The position numbers and the translations under genes are program-made. From positions 1-41,391 of the forward strand of contig NZ_VWXX01000037.1 of NCBI RefSeq assembly GCF_008632335.1: a stretch of DNA of 41,391 nucleotides, read 5' to 3'. This document shows, piece by piece, positions 29,614-40,000 of this stretch. Position 1 is the stretch's first letter. Every line of letters starts with the position of its first letter. This stretch comes from Thiohalocapsa marina. Its GTDB lineage: Bacteria; Pseudomonadota; Gammaproteobacteria; Chromatiales; Chromatiaceae. Under the pieces are notes generated by a model, which saw only the letters and a list, made by a program, of their open reading frames with translations, searched no databases and was not told the DNA's origin.

Positions 29614-29761
29614 AAAGCTGATTATTCAGCATTTCCCGTGCGGGGCAGGAAGCCCCGCCATGTTTGGCGGTACAAGCCGCTGAAAAATCAGCGATTCGGA
29701 AGCCGCGTTTTCGCATCGCGTGCTGATTTTGGCCAGGATGGCCAATCAATCAGCGTCTCCC
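29614..29761. repeat. dispersed palindromic repeat, composite copy B
   Basis: The first part (29614-29701) is the near-exact reverse complement of the block at the window start, including GCTGATTATTCAGC and the GCGGGGC...GCCCCGC hairpin. The second part (29713-29761) matches copy C in reverse: GCGTGCTGATTTT, GGCCAGGATGGCCA, then AATCAGCGTCTCCC. Together they show that the shorter copies elsewhere are halves of one longer modular element. It ends 20 bases before the uvrA stop. Confidence 0.85.
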
Positions 29762-29781
29762 TCAGTGTCTTGACAGGAATT

Positions 29782-32700
29782 TCATTGCGTCGACGAGAAC
29801 ACGGGTCGAAGTGCGTCGGCTGTGGCGCCTGCGCCGCAGGCGGCGAGTCGGGCGGGGGTGTCTTGGGCGATGAGGCGGCCGCCGTCGGCACCGCCTTCGG
29901 GGCCCAGGTCGATGACCCAGTCGGCGGCGGCGACGAGGTCGAGGTCGTGTTCGATGACCAGGACCGAGTGGCCGGCATCCACCAGGCGTTGCAGGACGCC
30001 GATCAGGCGCTGGACATCGGCCATGTGCAGGCCGACGGTGGGTTCGTCGAGGATGTACAGGGTAGGGCGCTCGGCGAGGCCGTCGGCGCCGGTGCGGGCC
30101 TTCGCCAGTTCGCTGACCAGTTTGATGCGCTGGGCCTCGCCGCCGGACAGCGTTGGGCTGGCCTGGCCCAGCGTGAGGTAGCCCAGACCAACCGCCTGCA
30201 GCAGTTCCAGCGGGCGTCGGACGGCGGGATGGGCGGCGAATACCTCGACGGCCTGGTCCACGCCCATGGCCAGCACATCGCCGATGCCCTGGCCGCGGTA
30301 GCGGATGGCGCGGGTCTCGGCGTTGAAGCGGCTGCCGTGGCAGACCTCGCAGGGGACCTTCACATCCGGCAGGAAGCTCATCTCCAGCCGTTGCACCCCC
30401 TGGCCGTCGCAGGCCTCGCAGCGACCACCCTTGGTGTTGAAGGAGAACCGGCCCGGGCCCCAGCCGAGCATGCGTGCCTCCGGCGTGGCGGCGAACAGGC
30501 GCCGGATGGGATCCCAGAAGCCAATGTAGGTGGCCGGGCAGGAGCGGGGCGTCTTGCCGATGGGGGTCTGGTCCACCTCCAGCACCCGGCTCAGATGCTG
30601 CCAGCCGGTGAGTCCACGGCAGCCATGCAGCCTGGCCCGCGACGGGGCGCCGCTGCGGGCCTGCCGGTTGGCCGCCAGCAGGGCGTGCAGCGAGCGTGAC
30701 AGCACCTCCCGCACCAGGGTGGATTTGCCGGACCCCGACACGCCGGTGACGCAGACCAGACGCGCCAGCGGGATCTGCAGATCCAGGTCGTGCAGGTTGT
30801 TCAGGTAGGCGCCCTTGACGGCCAGCGACGGTATCCCGGCGCACGGGCGGGGCGATCCGCGGTCACATCCGGCGTGCTGACCGAGAAACCGGCCGGTGAT
30901 CGATGCGGGGTCCGCTGCCAGCTCGGCAGCGGTGCCGCGGGCGACGATGGTGCCGCCCTGCACGCCGGCGCCGGGACCCAGGTCGATGATCTCGTCGGCG
31001 TGGCGCATGGTGTCCGCGTCATGTTCCACCACGATGACGCTGTTGCCCTTGTCGCGCAGACCGGTCAGGGTGGCGATGAGCTGCGCGTTGTCGCGCGGAT
31101 GCAGGCCGATGCTCGGCTCGTCCAGCACATAACAGACGCCGCGCAGGTTCGATCCCAGCTGGGCGGCGATGCGGATGCGCTGTGCCTCGCCGCCGGACAG
31201 GGACGGGGCGGCGCGATCCAGCGTCAGATAGCCCAGGCCAACCTGCTGCAGAAAGGCCAGCCGCACGCCCACCTCGGCGAGCAGATCCTGACCGATGGCG
31301 GCCTCGCGTCCGTCCAGGGACAGGTCCGCTAGCCAGGCGGCGGCATCGGCGATGGTCATGGCGGACAGGGTGGCGATGGACTGTGCGCGGAAGGTCACCG
31401 CCAGGGCCTCGGGGTTGAGCCGCTGCCCGTGACAGCTGGTACAGACGGCGCCGTGCGCGCGCTCGGATCCGGTCCGGGTTTCGGGCTGGGGCTCGGTGGC
31501 GGCCTCGAGCCACTGTCCCTCTTCGCCGCTCTGCTCGGCATCGAACCCGGCCAGCGTGCGTCCGGTACCGAAACAGCTAGGACACCATCCGTGTTTTGAG
31601 TTGTAGGAGAACAGCCGCGGGTCCGGTGGCTCGAAGCCCTTGCCGCAGCTCGGGCAGGTGCGCTCGGTGGAGTAGGTGATCAGCGCGCCACCGTTCGCCG
31701 GCTGTACCCGGATCAGGCCCTTGCCCAGCGCCAGTGCCTGCTGCAATAGCGCGCGCAGCGCTGCCTCTTGCGCCGGATTGCAGTCGATCTCCCCCACTGG
31801 CAGATCGATGTCGTGCTCGCGAAACCGGTCCAGCCGGGGCCAGGGCTGGGTAGGCGTCGGCACGCCGTCCACATGCAGGTGGGTGTGTCCGTCGCGGGCG
31901 GCGCGCTCGGCAAGCTCGTTGTACAGACCCTTGCGGGCGATGACCAGCGGCGCCAGCACGCTGATCTGCTGGCCTGCGTGGGTCCGCAACAGCTGTTGCA
32001 GGATGCGCTCGCGCTCCTGCGGCACGATGGGCACCTGACAGTCCGGGCAGTGCTGCACGCCCAGCTTCACATACAACAGGCGCAGGAAGTGGTGCACCTC
32101 GGTGAGGGTGCCGACGGTGCTCTTGTGGCCGCCGCGGCTGGTGCGCTGTTCGATCGCCACCGTCGGCGGCAGGCCGAACACGGCGTCCACGTCGGCCCGG
32201 GCCGCCGGCTGCACGAACTGGCGCGCATAGGCGTTCAGCGACTCCAGGTAGCGTCGCTGCCCCTCGGCGAACAGGATGTCGAAGGCCAGCGTGCTCTTGC
32301 CGCTGCCGGAGACGCCGGTGACGACCACCAGCCGCCCCCGCGGGATGGATAGCGTGAGATCCTTGAGGTTGTGCTCGCGGGCATGGCGCACCTCGATGGC
32401 GTCCGCCGCGGCCACCACGGGCGCCGTTGTCGCCAGGTAGCTGGACGGCGCCTCGGCGATGCCGGTCACCGACTCGTCGCGCAAGGCCCGGCCGGTGTGG
32501 CTGGTGGCATGCCCGGCCACCTGCGCCGGGGTGCCGACGCAGACCAGCGTGCCGCCGTCGTCGCCGCCCTCGGGCCCCAGGTCCAGCAGCCAGTCCGCGG
32601 CCCGGATCAGGTCCAGGTTGTGCTCGATGACCAGCAGCGAATGACCCGCGTCCAGCAGCCGGCGGAAGGCCGCCAGCAGGGTGGCGATGTCGTCGAAATG

Positions 32701-35460
32701 CAGGCCGGTGCTGGGCTCGTCCAGCAGGAACAGCAGGCCGTTGCCGGTCTGCTCGCCGGTCTGGTTACCGGTCTGGCCCTTTCTCGGCCGGCGCAGGGAT
32801 TTGGCCAGGTGCCCCGCCAGCTTCAGCCGTTGCGCCTCGCCGCCGGACAGGGTCGGTACCGGCTGGCCCAGACGCAGGTAGTCCAGGCCCACATCGGCCA
32901 GGGGCGTCAGGGCACGCACCAGGTCACGGTGGTCGGCGAAGGCGCTCAGGGCCTCGGCCACGGTCAGGTCCAGCACGTCGGCGATGTTGGCGCCGGCATC
33001 GGCCCCGCTGCCGCCGGCGATGCCCGGCAGGCGGACCTCCAGCAGTGCCGGCGTGTAGCGACGCCCGTTGCAGTCCGGGCAGCGCAGGTAGACGTCGGAC
33101 AGGAACTGCATCTCCACGTGCTCGAACCCCGAGCCGGCGCAGGTGGGGCAGCGACCGGGCCCGGAATTGAAGCTGAAATGGCCGGCCTTGTAGCCCCGCT
33201 CCCGGGCCAGCGGCGTGGCGGCGAACAGCTTGCGGATGGGGTCCAGGGCGCCGACGAAGCTGGCGGGATTGGAGCGCGAGGTACGGCCGATGGGAGACTG
33301 GTCCAGCAGCAGCACGTCGTCGATCAGCGCGTCGCCGTCGATCCCGTCGCAGGCCCCCGGCGTCTCCTCCGGATGGCCCTTGGCCTTGGCCAGATGGTTG
33401 AACAGCACATCCTGCACCAGCGTCGACTTGCCGGAGCCGGACACGCCGGTGACCACCACCAGGCGTTGCAGCGGGATGTCCACGTCCAGCCCGCGCAGGT
33501 TGTGCGCCCGGGCGCCGCGGATGCGAATGCAGGGGGTGTCGGCATCCGCCGCGCGCGGTTGCCGCGGGGGCTCGATGCGCCGACGAGCGGACAGATAGGC
33601 GCCGGTGAGGGAACGCGGGTCGTCCAGCAGGGCCCGGGGCGACCCCTGAAACAGCACCTCGCCGCCGCGCTCGCCGGGGCCGGGGCCGATGTCCAGGATC
33701 TGGTCTGCCGCGCGCATCACCTGGGGGTCATGCTCCACCACCAGCAGCGAATTGCCCTGATCCCGCAATCGGCGCAGGATGCCGACGATGCGCTCCATGT
33801 CCCGCGGGTGCAGGCCGATGCTGGGCTCGTCCAGCACGAACAGCGTGTTCACCAGCGCGGTGCCCAGGGCGGTGGTCAGGTTGATGCGTTGCACCTCGCC
33901 GCCGGAGAGGGTGCGCGACTGGCGATCCAGGGTCAGGTAGCCCAGGCCGACCTCCGTCAGGTAGCGCAGCCGCGCGCGGATGTTGTCCAGCAACAGCTCC
34001 ATGGCCTGGTCCATGGCGCCGGGCAGGGTCAGGTCGTCGAAAAAGCGGCAGGCCTGGGCGATGGGCAGGCGCATCAGGTCGTGGATGTTCAGGCCCGGCA
34101 GGCCGTACCAGGCGGTCTCGGGCATGTTCAGGCGCGGGTGACGGAAGCGGTGCTCCCGGGGTAGCGCGGCGTCGGCCAGGTCATGGGCGCCCACTCGCCA
34201 GTCCAGCGCCTCGTCCTTCAGCCGCGCGCCGGCGCAGGCCGGGCAGAGGTCGTAGCTGCGGTAGCGCGACAGCAGCACGCGCACATGCATCTTGTAACTG
34301 CGCGCCTCCAGCCACTGGAAGAAGCGCCGGATGCCGTACCAGACGCCTGCGTCCCAGTCGCCTTCGCCCTCCAGCACCCAGGTGCGATCGGCGTCCGACA
34401 GCGCGCCCCAGGGCAGGTCGACGGGCACGCCCGCGCGCTGGGCGAAACGGATCAGGTCCTGCTGCACCTCGGCGTAGCTGTCGGACTGGATCGGCCTGAC
34501 CGCCCCCTCCAGCAGGGTCTTGCCGGCGTCCGGCACCACCAGGGCCCAGTCGATGCCGATGGTGCGGCCGAAGCCGCGACAGGTCTCGCAGGCCCCCACC
34601 GGCGAGTTGAACGAGAACAGGTTGGGTGTGGGCTCCCGGTAGGCGATGTCGCAGTCCGGGCAGTGCAGGTCAGCGGAGAAGCGCCAGGGCGGACCGGGGG
34701 TGCGCTGATCGTCCAGCGGGTAGACCCGTAGCCGGCCGTGGCCGTGCTCCAGCGCCGCGGCCAGGGCCTCGAGGGTGCGGCCCTGGTGCTCCGGGGTGAG
34801 CCGCAGCCGGTCCTGGATCACCTCGATGCGCGTCGCGTCCTCCGACAGGGTGCGGATGTAGCCCTGCTGTGCCAGCAATTCCTTCACCTGCGCGACGGTC
34901 AGGCGCTCGGGCACCGGGACGTCGAAACAGATCAGGATCCTGGGGGCGTCGTGCCGGTTGCCGCCGCCGTCGCCGGGGGTATTCCCGGATGCGCTTCCAG
35001 ACGCGTTTCCAGACTGGCTGACGCGGTGCAGCAGGGCGCCCCAGATGCTCTCCGGGGTGTCGCGTCGCACCTCGCGGCCGCAACCGTGGCAGTAGAGTCG
35101 GGCGGCACGGGCGAACAACAGCTTCAGATGGTCGTTCAGCTCGGTCATGGTGCCGACGGTGGAGCGCGAGGTGCGCACCGGATTGGTCTGGTCGATGGCG
35201 ATGGCGGGCGGGATGCCGTCGATGCGCTCCGCCCGCGGCCGGTCCATGCGATCGAGGAACTGCCGGGCGTAGGGCGAGAAGGTCTCGACGTAGCGGCGCT
35301 GCCCCTCGGCATAGACGGTGTCGAAGGCCAGGGACGACTTGCCGGAACCGGACACGCCGGTGACCACGATCAACTGCCCCAGGGGCAGGTCCAGATCGAG
35401 GTTTTTCAGATTGTTCTGCCGCACGCCGCGCAGGCGGATGCGGTTGTCGGCATCTGACAT
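29782..35460 (-). CDS. uvrA: tandem-fused UvrA, 1892 residues
   Basis: UvrA recognises DNA damage as an ABC-ATPase dimer and loads UvrB. This chain holds two complete UvrA copies head to tail, the second starting near residue 1020. Four Walker A motifs (GVSGSGKS) lie near residues 35, 672, 1045 and 1572, and each half has the LSGGEAQR or LSGGEVQR signature and [11 protein letters not shown] or DEPSTGLHF Walker B. Zinc-type CxxC pairs are visible in both halves (CHGCG, CPDC, CPSC, CEAC). A normal UvrA has about 940 residues. The fusion could act as an intramolecular dimer. Such double UvrA proteins are known in some proteobacteria, usually beside an ordinary uvrA; whether one exists here cannot be seen. 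The gene starts 34 bases after modC. Confidence 0.95.
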   Translation of the reverse strand: MSDADNRIRLRGVRQNNLKNLDLDLPLGQLIVVTGVSGSGKSSLAFDTVYAEGQRRYVETFSPYARQFLDRMDRPRAERIDGIPPAIAIDQTNPVRTSRSTVGTMTELNDHLKLLFARAARLYCHGCGREVRRDTPESIWGALLHRVSQSGNASGSASGNTPGDGGGNRHDAPRILICFDVPVPERLTVAQVKELLAQQGYIRTLSEDATRIEVIQDRLRLTPEHQGRTLEALAAALEHGHGRLRVYPLDDQRTPGPPWRFSADLHCPDCDIAYREPTPNLFSFNSPVGACETCRGFGRTIGIDWALVVPDAGKTLLEGAVRPIQSDSYAEVQQDLIRFAQRAGVPVDLPWGALSDADRTWVLEGEGDWDAGVWYGIRRFFQWLEARSYKMHVRVLLSRYRSYDLCPACAGARLKDEALDWRVGAHDLADAALPREHRFRHPRLNMPETAWYGLPGLNIHDLMRLPIAQACRFFDDLTLPGAMDQAMELLLDNIRARLRYLTEVGLGYLTLDRQSRTLSGGEVQRINLTTALGTALVNTLFVLDEPSIGLHPRDMERIVGILRRLRDQGNSLLVVEHDPQVMRAADQILDIGPGPGERGGEVLFQGSPRALLDDPRSLTGAYLSARRRIEPPRQPRAADADTPCIRIRGARAHNLRGLDVDIPLQRLVVVTGVSGSGKSTLVQDVLFNHLAKAKGHPEETPGACDGIDGDALIDDVLLLDQSPIGRTSRSNPASFVGALDPIRKLFAATPLARERGYKAGHFSFNSGPGRCPTCAGSGFEHVEMQFLSDVYLRCPDCNGRRYTPALLEVRLPGIAGGSGADAGANIADVLDLTVAEALSAFADHRDLVRALTPLADVGLDYLRLGQPVPTLSGGEAQRLKLAGHLAKSLRRPRKGQTGNQTGEQTGNGLLFLLDEPSTGLHFDDIATLLAAFRRLLDAGHSLLVIEHNLDLIRAADWLLDLGPEGGDDGGTLVCVGTPAQVAGHATSHTGRALRDESVTGIAEAPSSYLATTAPVVAAADAIEVRHAREHNLKDLTLSIPRGRLVVVTGVSGSGKSTLAFDILFAEGQRRYLESLNAYARQFVQPAARADVDAVFGLPPTVAIEQRTSRGGHKSTVGTLTEVHHFLRLLYVKLGVQHCPDCQVPIVPQERERILQQLLRTHAGQQISVLAPLVIARKGLYNELAERAARDGHTHLHVDGVPTPTQPWPRLDRFREHDIDLPVGEIDCNPAQEAALRALLQQALALGKGLIRVQPANGGALITYSTERTCPSCGKGFEPPDPRLFSYNSKHGWCPSCFGTGRTLAGFDAEQSGEEGQWLEAATEPQPETRTGSERAHGAVCTSCHGQRLNPEALAVTFRAQSIATLSAMTIADAAAWLADLSLDGREAAIGQDLLAEVGVRLAFLQQVGLGYLTLDRAAPSLSGGEAQRIRIAAQLGSNLRGVCYVLDEPSIGLHPRDNAQLIATLTGLRDKGNSVIVVEHDADTMRHADEIIDLGPGAGVQGGTIVARGTAAELAADPASITGRFLGQHAGCDRGSPRPCAGIPSLAVKGAYLNNLHDLDLQIPLARLVCVTGVSGSGKSTLVREVLSRSLHALLAANRQARSGAPSRARLHGCRGLTGWQHLSRVLEVDQTPIGKTPRSCPATYIGFWDPIRRLFAATPEARMLGWGPGRFSFNTKGGRCEACDGQGVQRLEMSFLPDVKVPCEVCHGSRFNAETRAIRYRGQGIGDVLAMGVDQAVEVFAAHPAVRRPLELLQAVGLGYLTLGQASPTLSGGEAQRIKLVSELAKARTGADGLAERPTLYILDEPTVGLHMADVQRLIGVLQRLVDAGHSVLVIEHDLDLVAAADWVIDLGPEGGADGGRLIAQDTPARLAACGAGATADALRPVFSSTQ

Positions 35461-35494
35461 TGAAGCTGCATCCAGCGGAAACCAGCCCGCCAGT

Positions 35495-36574
35495 TTATAG
35501 CAATGCCGCCGCCTTTATCTGGATCCAGACCGCATCGCCGGGGGCGAGTTCGAGCTGCGCGGCGGAGCGCCGCGTCACCCGGGCCAGCAGCGTCCCGCCG
35601 CCGAAGTCGAGCCGTACAAGTGCCAGTGCCGGGTGGTCCTCGTCGCCGATGGACTCGACCCGGGCCGGCAGGCTGTTGAGGATGCTTGAGCCCTCGGTGT
35701 GGGCGCGCGCGATGCTGACGTCCCGCGCCAGGATGCGCACCCGAACATGGTCGCCCAGGGCCGCGCCCGTGTCGCGCACCCAGAGGCTCGCATCGCCGCA
35801 GCACAGCCGCAGCAGGTGCCAGCGTTCATCACGCTCGACCACGGTGGCGTCGAGCACCACGCCGGCGTCCTCGCCGAGGCGGATCGGCAGATCCAGCATG
35901 GACAGCACCGCATTCAGCGGGCCGGCCCGCCGCACCCGGCCGCCGTCCATGACCACCAGATGATCCGCCAGCCGGGCGACCTCGTCCGGCGCATGACTGA
36001 CATAGATGATGGGGATCTCCAGCTCGTCGTGCAGGCGCTCCAGGTAGGGCAGCACCTCCTGCTTGCGTGCCAGATCGAGCGCCGCCAGAGGCTCATCCAT
36101 GAGCAGCAGCCGCGGGCTCACCGCCAGCGCCCGCGCCATGCCGACACGCTGACGCTCACCACCGGACAGGGCCGCCGGCCGGCGCTCCAGCAGATGATCG
36201 ATGCCCAGCAATTCGACGGCCTGCTCCAGGCGGAAGCGGGTGTCGCGCGCCCCCGGGTTCGCGCGGCGGCTGCGTTTCTGGCCGTAACGCAGATTGCCGA
36301 GCACGCTGAGGTGCGGAAACAGGCTGGCCTCCTGAAACACATAGCCGATGGGACGCCGATGCGTCGGCACCCAGGTCTCGGCATCCTGCCAGACCTCGCC
36401 GTTGAAACTGAGCCGACCCTGTCCGGCCCGCTCCAGCCCGGCGATGCAGCGCAGCAAGGTGGTCTTGCCGGAGCCCGAATGTCCGAACAGCGCGGTCACG
36501 CCGCGCGCCGGCAGTTGCTCGTCGACCTCCAGGCTGAAGCCGGGCCAGGCCAGGCGGACATGCACATCCAGCAT
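35495..36574 (-). CDS. modC: molybdate ABC transporter ATP-binding protein
   Basis: ModC powers molybdate import. The 359-residue protein has Walker A GHSGSGKTT at 31-39, the signature LSGGERQRVGMARAL, Walker B LLLMDEPLAALD, the switch YVSHAPDE, and a C-terminal TOBE/Mop domain (about 290-355, SSILNSLPARVESIG) that binds oxyanion. The start MLDVHVRL lies 4 bases after modB; the longer open frame upstream overlaps modB and is not used. It is the last mod gene. Confidence 0.95.
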   Translation of the reverse strand: MLDVHVRLAWPGFSLEVDEQLPARGVTALFGHSGSGKTTLLRCIAGLERAGQGRLSFNGEVWQDAETWVPTHRRPIGYVFQEASLFPHLSVLGNLRYGQKRSRRANPGARDTRFRLEQAVELLGIDHLLERRPAALSGGERQRVGMARALAVSPRLLLMDEPLAALDLARKQEVLPYLERLHDELEIPIIYVSHAPDEVARLADHLVVMDGGRVRRAGPLNAVLSMLDLPIRLGEDAGVVLDATVVERDERWHLLRLCCGDASLWVRDTGAALGDHVRVRILARDVSIARAHTEGSSILNSLPARVESIGDEDHPALALVRLDFGGGTLLARVTRRSAAQLELAPGDAVWIQIKAAALL

Positions 36575-36578
36575 CGAC

Positions 36579-37256
36579 TCACACCTTTCGCGGATGCGGA
36601 CGCCAGGAATAGAGCGCCAGCAACACCAGGAACGAGAACACCAGCAGCACGGCCGCCAGGCGGTGGGCGTTGCCGTACTCCAGGGCCTCGACATAGTCGT
36701 AGATCTGCACCGACGCGACGCGGGTCTCGCCCGGGATGTTGCCGCCGATCATCAGCACCACGCCGAACTCGCCGACGGTGTGCGCAAAGGTCAGGATGCC
36801 GGCGGTGACGAAGCCCGGCGCCGCCAGCGGCAGCGCCACGGTGAAGAACCGATCCAGGGGCGACGCCCGCAGCGTTGCCGCCACCTCCAGCGGGCGCTCG
36901 CCCATGGCCTCGAAGGCGTTCTGCACCGGCTGCACCATGAACGGCAAGGAGTAGAACACCGAGCCGATGACCAGCCCCCAGAAGCTGAACGGCAGCAGGC
37001 CGATGCCCAGCGTCTGGGTCAGCCATCCCACGGGCCCGTTCGGACCCATGGTGACCAAGAGGTAAAAGCCGAGCACCGAGGGCGGCAGCACCAGGGGCAA
37101 TGCCACGACGGCGCCCACGGGGCCCTTCCAGCGCGAGCGCGTGCGCGACAGCCACCAGGCGATGGGCGTGCCGACCACGAACAGGATCAGCGTGGTGATG
37201 GTGGCCAGGCGCAGCGTCAGGGCAATGGCCTCGAGATCGGCGTCGGAGAGGAACAT
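36579..37256 (-). CDS. modB: molybdate ABC transporter permease
   Basis: The 225-residue inner-membrane protein has about five transmembrane helices ([51 protein letters not shown]). It also has the permease EAA-type loop [25 protein letters not shown], which docks on Mod[12 protein letters not shown] is typical of ModB. A 7-bp tandem repeat lies between it and modA, so the operon has an unusual spacer of 105 bases at this point. Confidence 0.95.
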   Translation of the reverse strand: MFLSDADLEAIALTLRLATITTLILFVVGTPIAWWLSRTRSRWKGPVGAVVALPLVLPPSVLGFYLLVTMGPNGPVGWLTQTLGIGLLPFSFWGLVIGSVFYSLPFMVQPVQNAFEAMGERPLEVAATLRASPLDRFFTVALPLAAPGFVTAGILTFAHTVGEFGVVLMIGGNIPGETRVASVQIYDYVEALEYGNAHRLAAVLLVFSFLVLLALYSWRPHPRKV

Positions 37257-37291
37257 GGTTGCGGTCGAATGCAGTCGGGGATTGTTTGTCT

Positions 37292-37358
37292 GGCTGGCGG
37301 CTGGCGGCTGGCGGCTGGCGGCTGGCGGCTGGCGGCTGGCGGCTGGCGGCTGGCGGCT
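37292..37358. repeat. 7-bp tandem repeat (GGCTGGC), about 9.6 copies
   Basis: Nine exact copies of GGCTGGC are followed by a partial unit GGCT. It fills most of the spacer between modA and modB and ends three bases before the modA stop. On the sense (minus) strand the unit reads GCCAGCC. It is not a CRISPR, since there are no spacers. Such pure arrays change length easily by slippage, which could alter the spacing or read-through within modABC. Confidence 0.93.
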
Positions 37359-37361
37359 TTC

Positions 37362-38141
37362 TTACTCCGTCTGATAGCCGAAATCCCGAATCACCGCCTG
37401 CGCCTTTTCGCTCTGGAGATAGGCGATGAGCTCGATGACCGCCGGGTTGTCTCGCCCGCGGTGCAGCATCACCGCATCCTGCCGGATCGGCGCATGCAGA
37501 TCGCCCGGCACGATCCAGCCTGAGCCCTTGGCAATCCGGCCGTCCTGCATCACCTGCGACAGGGCGACGAAGCCCAGATCGGCATTGCCGGTGTCGACGA
37601 ACTGAAAGGTCTGGGCGATGTTCTCGCCCATGACCAGCCGAGGCTCCAGGGCCTGCCTGAGGCGCAGTGCCGACAGCGTCTGCATCGCCGCCTCGCCGTA
37701 GGGGGCGAGCTTGGGGTTGGCGACGGAGAGCTTGTTGAAGTTGCCGGTCCGCAGCAGCGACGGATCATTCTCCACTAGCCCGGGCTTGGCGGACCAGAGC
37801 ACCAGGGAGCCGATGGCATAGGTAAAACGCGAGCCCGGCACGCCGACGCCTTCCGCCTCCAGCCGCTCGGGCCGCTTCTGGTCTGCTGCCAGCAGAGCCT
37901 CGAAGGGGGCGCCGTTGCGGATCTGGGCGTAGAACTTGCCGGTCGCGCCGTAGGATGTCCGCACGCTGTGGCCCGTGTCCTGCTCAAACAGCGCAGTGAT
38001 CCGTTTCATCGGCGCGGTGAAGTTGGCGGCCACGGCGATCTGTGCCTCGCCTGCCGTGGCGCTGGGCGCCGCACCGGGCGCCGCTACGGCGGCTGCGAGC
38101 GCAAGGAGCAGAGCGATAGAAACATGGGGGCGTACTTTCAT
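37362..38141 (-). CDS. modA: molybdate-binding periplasmic protein
   Basis: ModA captures molybdate in the periplasm. The 259-residue protein has a signal peptide (VSIALLLALAAAVAAPGAA) and the ModA-typical segments IAVAANFTAPMKRI, YGATGKFYAQIRNGAPFEALLAADQ, SLVLWSA and ADLGFVALSQV, which place the ligand-contacting Ser/Ala and Asp/Tyr residues. The ATG at MKVRPHVS was chosen because it starts the signal peptide; the frame is open for 81 more codons upstream but without such features. It is the first gene of modABC. Confidence 0.95.
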   Translation of the reverse strand: MKVRPHVSIALLLALAAAVAAPGAAPSATAGEAQIAVAANFTAPMKRITALFEQDTGHSVRTSYGATGKFYAQIRNGAPFEALLAADQKRPERLEAEGVGVPGSRFTYAIGSLVLWSAKPGLVENDPSLLRTGNFNKLSVANPKLAPYGEAAMQTLSALRLRQALEPRLVMGENIAQTFQFVDTGNADLGFVALSQVMQDGRIAKGSGWIVPGDLHAPIRQDAVMLHRGRDNPAVIELIAYLQSEKAQAVIRDFGYQTE

Positions 38142-38419
38142 CGGGCGATTTTCCGCTCGGGAGGGATGAAACAGGCAAGGCGGGATGGCCTGAGCGATAA
38201 GATTACAGCCAAAATAAAGCAAATAGTGGGCCAATAAGCAATACGCTTGCTCCCGCTCATATAGGGCCCCAATCGCCTGCTTCACGCCAGACAGGCATCG
38301 GTCGGCACGGCATGGCGACCGGATTCCCCCGGCGATGACGTGCTCGTCACCATCGCGCACAAGGGTTGTGACGAGCCTCGCCACGACTTTACCCAGCGTC
38401 CCCGGGGCGGGGCAGGATC

Positions 38420-38518
38420 AACGTTTTCGGCCATGACCCGGTAGATGATGCGGTAGCATTTGACAAACATCTCAGGGTGCTCGCGAAGCCCGACGGCCAG
38501 CAGTTCCCGCCCTGGTGC
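38420..38518 (-). pseudogene. ParE/RelE-family toxin fragment
   Basis: Reading the minus strand gives GRELLAVGLREHPEMFVKCY and then RIIYRVMAENV, which matches the C-terminal core of ParE/RelE toxins (the YRIIYR strand). The N-terminal half is missing; an in-frame stop lies about 20 bases upstream, in the dispersed repeat. After AENV the reading frame continues into unrelated sequence. No antitoxin gene is adjacent. It is a short relic, so the family call is by eye. Confidence 0.6.
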
Positions 38519-38552
38519 TTGGCCAGGATGGCTGACATATCAGCGTTTCCCC
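38515..38552. repeat. dispersed palindromic repeat, degenerate copy D
   Basis: TTGGCCAGGATGGC, a six-base variable part, and ATCAGCGTTTCCCC match the right half of copy B (TTGGCCAGGATGGCC...ATCAGCGTCTCCC). It overlaps the end of the toxin fragment and precedes the hsdM remnant, so it marks a rearrangement boundary. Confidence 0.6.
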
Positions 38553-38570
38553 AAGGAGTAACGACGGGCC

Positions 38571-39791
38571 ATGAACCATGTGATCCATAACAGCATCGTG
38601 AATTTTATCTGGGGCATTGCCGACGACGTGTTGCGCGATGTCTACGTGCGCGGGAAGTATCGCGATGTCATTCTGCCCATGACGGTGATCCGCCGGCTCG
38701 ACGACGTGCTGGAGCCGACCAAGGATGCGGTGCTGCGCATGAAGGCCCACCTCGACGGGGCCGGCATCGTCGATCAGCGCGCCGGGCTGTGCAGCGCCTC
38801 GGGCGAAGCATTCTACAACGGCTCCCCGTTCACGCTTCGCGACCTCCGCAACCGAGCAAGGCAACAGCAGCTCAAGGCCGATTTCGAGGCCTACCTGGAC
38901 GGTTTCTCCCCCAACGTCCAGGAGATCCTCGACCATCTGGGTGCTGACCAACCGCAAGTCTGATACGCGCCGGGGCAAGGTCCAGCTCATCGACGCAAGC
39001 GTTTGGTACGTGCCGCTGCGCCGCAACCTCGGCAAGAAGAACTGCGAGTTCTCCGAGGAACAGATCCGCGCCATCTGCGACCTGGTTGTCAATCCGGTCG
39101 AAACCGAGAAATCCAGGATCTTCCCCAACGAGGCCTTCGGCTACTGGAAGGTGGCGGTGGACCGCCCGCTGCGCCTCGCCGTAGACCTGAGCCAGTCCCG
39201 GCTGGAACGGTTCGAGCGGACCTGCGCCAAGGCCAAGGAAGAGCCGCTGGCCAACCTGGCCCGTCTCGTGGCCGAGACCCTTGGTATCGGCCCACACCCG
39301 GACTTCAACGCCTTCATGGATGCCTGCGACATCGATGCCGACAAGCACGGCATCAAGCTCACCGCCAAGCGCAAGAAGCTGCTGCAAAGTGAACTCTGCG
39401 ACACCCGCGAGGATGCCGCACCGGTGCTGAAAAAGGTTCACAAGCCGGGCAAGGCCACGCCCGATCCCTTTCACGGGCTGTTCGAGGCCGAGGTGAACGG
39501 TAAGGCATGCGTGGTCGAATACGAGCCGGATACCAACCTGCGCGACAGCGAGCAGGTGCCGCTGCTGGAAGAAGGTGGCATCGAGGCATTCTTCCGGCGC
39601 GAGGTGCTGCCCTACACCCCGGATGCCTGGATCGATCCGGGCAAGACGCTCGTGGGCTATGAGATCTCCTTCACCCGCCACTTCTACCGGCCCGCGCCCA
39701 TGCGCACCCTGGTTGAGATCAAGGCCGACATCTACGCCCTGGAGCAGGAGACCGAGGGCTGCTGGAACAGATTATTGGAGAACCATCTTGA
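38571..39791 (+). pseudogene. hsdM: hsdM remnant, type I restriction-modification methyltransferase subunit
   Basis: The first part (to about 38937) is the HsdM N-terminal domain: NSIVNFIWGIADDVLRDVY, ILPMTVIRRLDDVLEPTK and FSPNVQEIL. The sequence then jumps, in another frame, to WVLTNRKSDTRRGKVQLIDA, which in intact HsdM lies after the catalytic domain. The SAM-binding motifs and the NPPY/NPPF catalytic motif are absent. The C-terminal part is otherwise well kept (GYEISFTRHFYRP, then ALEQETEG). A one-base loss near 39756 shifts the normal end, GLLEQIIGEPS, into another frame that stops at 39791. It cannot methylate DNA. The normal stop overlaps the antitoxin start. Confidence 0.88.
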
Positions 39792-40000
39792 ATATCGAGT
39801 CCCAACTGCTGGAAGGCATTCGCGCCTTGGCACCGGAAAAGCAAGCGGAGGTGTTGGATTTCATGGAGTTTATCCGCCAGCGCCACAGCGCAGAGGAGAA
39901 GAAACTTCGGCCTATCGGGCTGTGCAAGGGGGAGTTTACCGTGCCCGATGACTTCGACGCCCCGCTGCCGGAGGAGATATTGCGAGATTTCGAGTCATGA
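39788..40000 (+). CDS. DUF2281/VapB-like antitoxin
   Basis: The 70-residue protein begins with a TTG overlapping the old hsdM stop (TTGA). It contains LLEGIRALAPEKQAEVLDFM, EFIRQRHSAEEK, and an acidic end (PDDFDAPLPEEILRDFES), the layout of the DUF2281 antitoxins that accompany PIN toxins. The N-terminal part would bind DNA or dimerise and the C-terminal tail would block the toxin. It overlaps the toxin gene by four bases (ATGA), so the pair is coupled. Confidence 0.82.
   Translation: MNIESQLLEGIRALAPEKQAEVLDFMEFIRQRHSAEEKKLRPIGLCKGEFTVPDDFDAPLPEEILRDFES

Larger units (their letters stand above)
29309..29781. other. 473-bp gene-free region between the signalling operon and uvrA
   Basis: No convincing gene lies here. 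It contains a long-spaced inverted repeat (29446-29502), about 110 bases without recognisable structure, and the composite palindromic repeat B. Short open frames on both strands have no ribosome site, no family resemblance and run through the repeats. The upstream end should hold the promoter of the response-regulator operon on the minus strand. Confidence 0.6.
38142..38570. other. 429-bp region between modA and the hsdM remnant
   Basis: No intact gene is present. The part next to modA is AT-richer (ATAAGATTACAGCC, AAAATAAAGCAAATAG) and probably holds the modA promoter on the minus strand, but I cannot place convincing -35/-10 boxes or a ModE site. The rest contains a ParE-like toxin fragment and a dispersed repeat, so it is a junction between core and decaying accessory DNA. 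Confidence 0.6.

Noticed and set aside
29447-29749. Short frames on both strands in the gap before uvrA
   Set aside because: They have no ribosome site or family resemblance and run through the dispersed repeat.
37292-37358. Possible CRISPR array
   Set aside because: The units are contiguous heptamers with no spacers and no cas genes are present.
38142-38384. N-terminal extension of the modA frame
   Set aside because: The signal peptide starts at the ATG at 38141; the extension crosses the intergenic region and part of the toxin relic.
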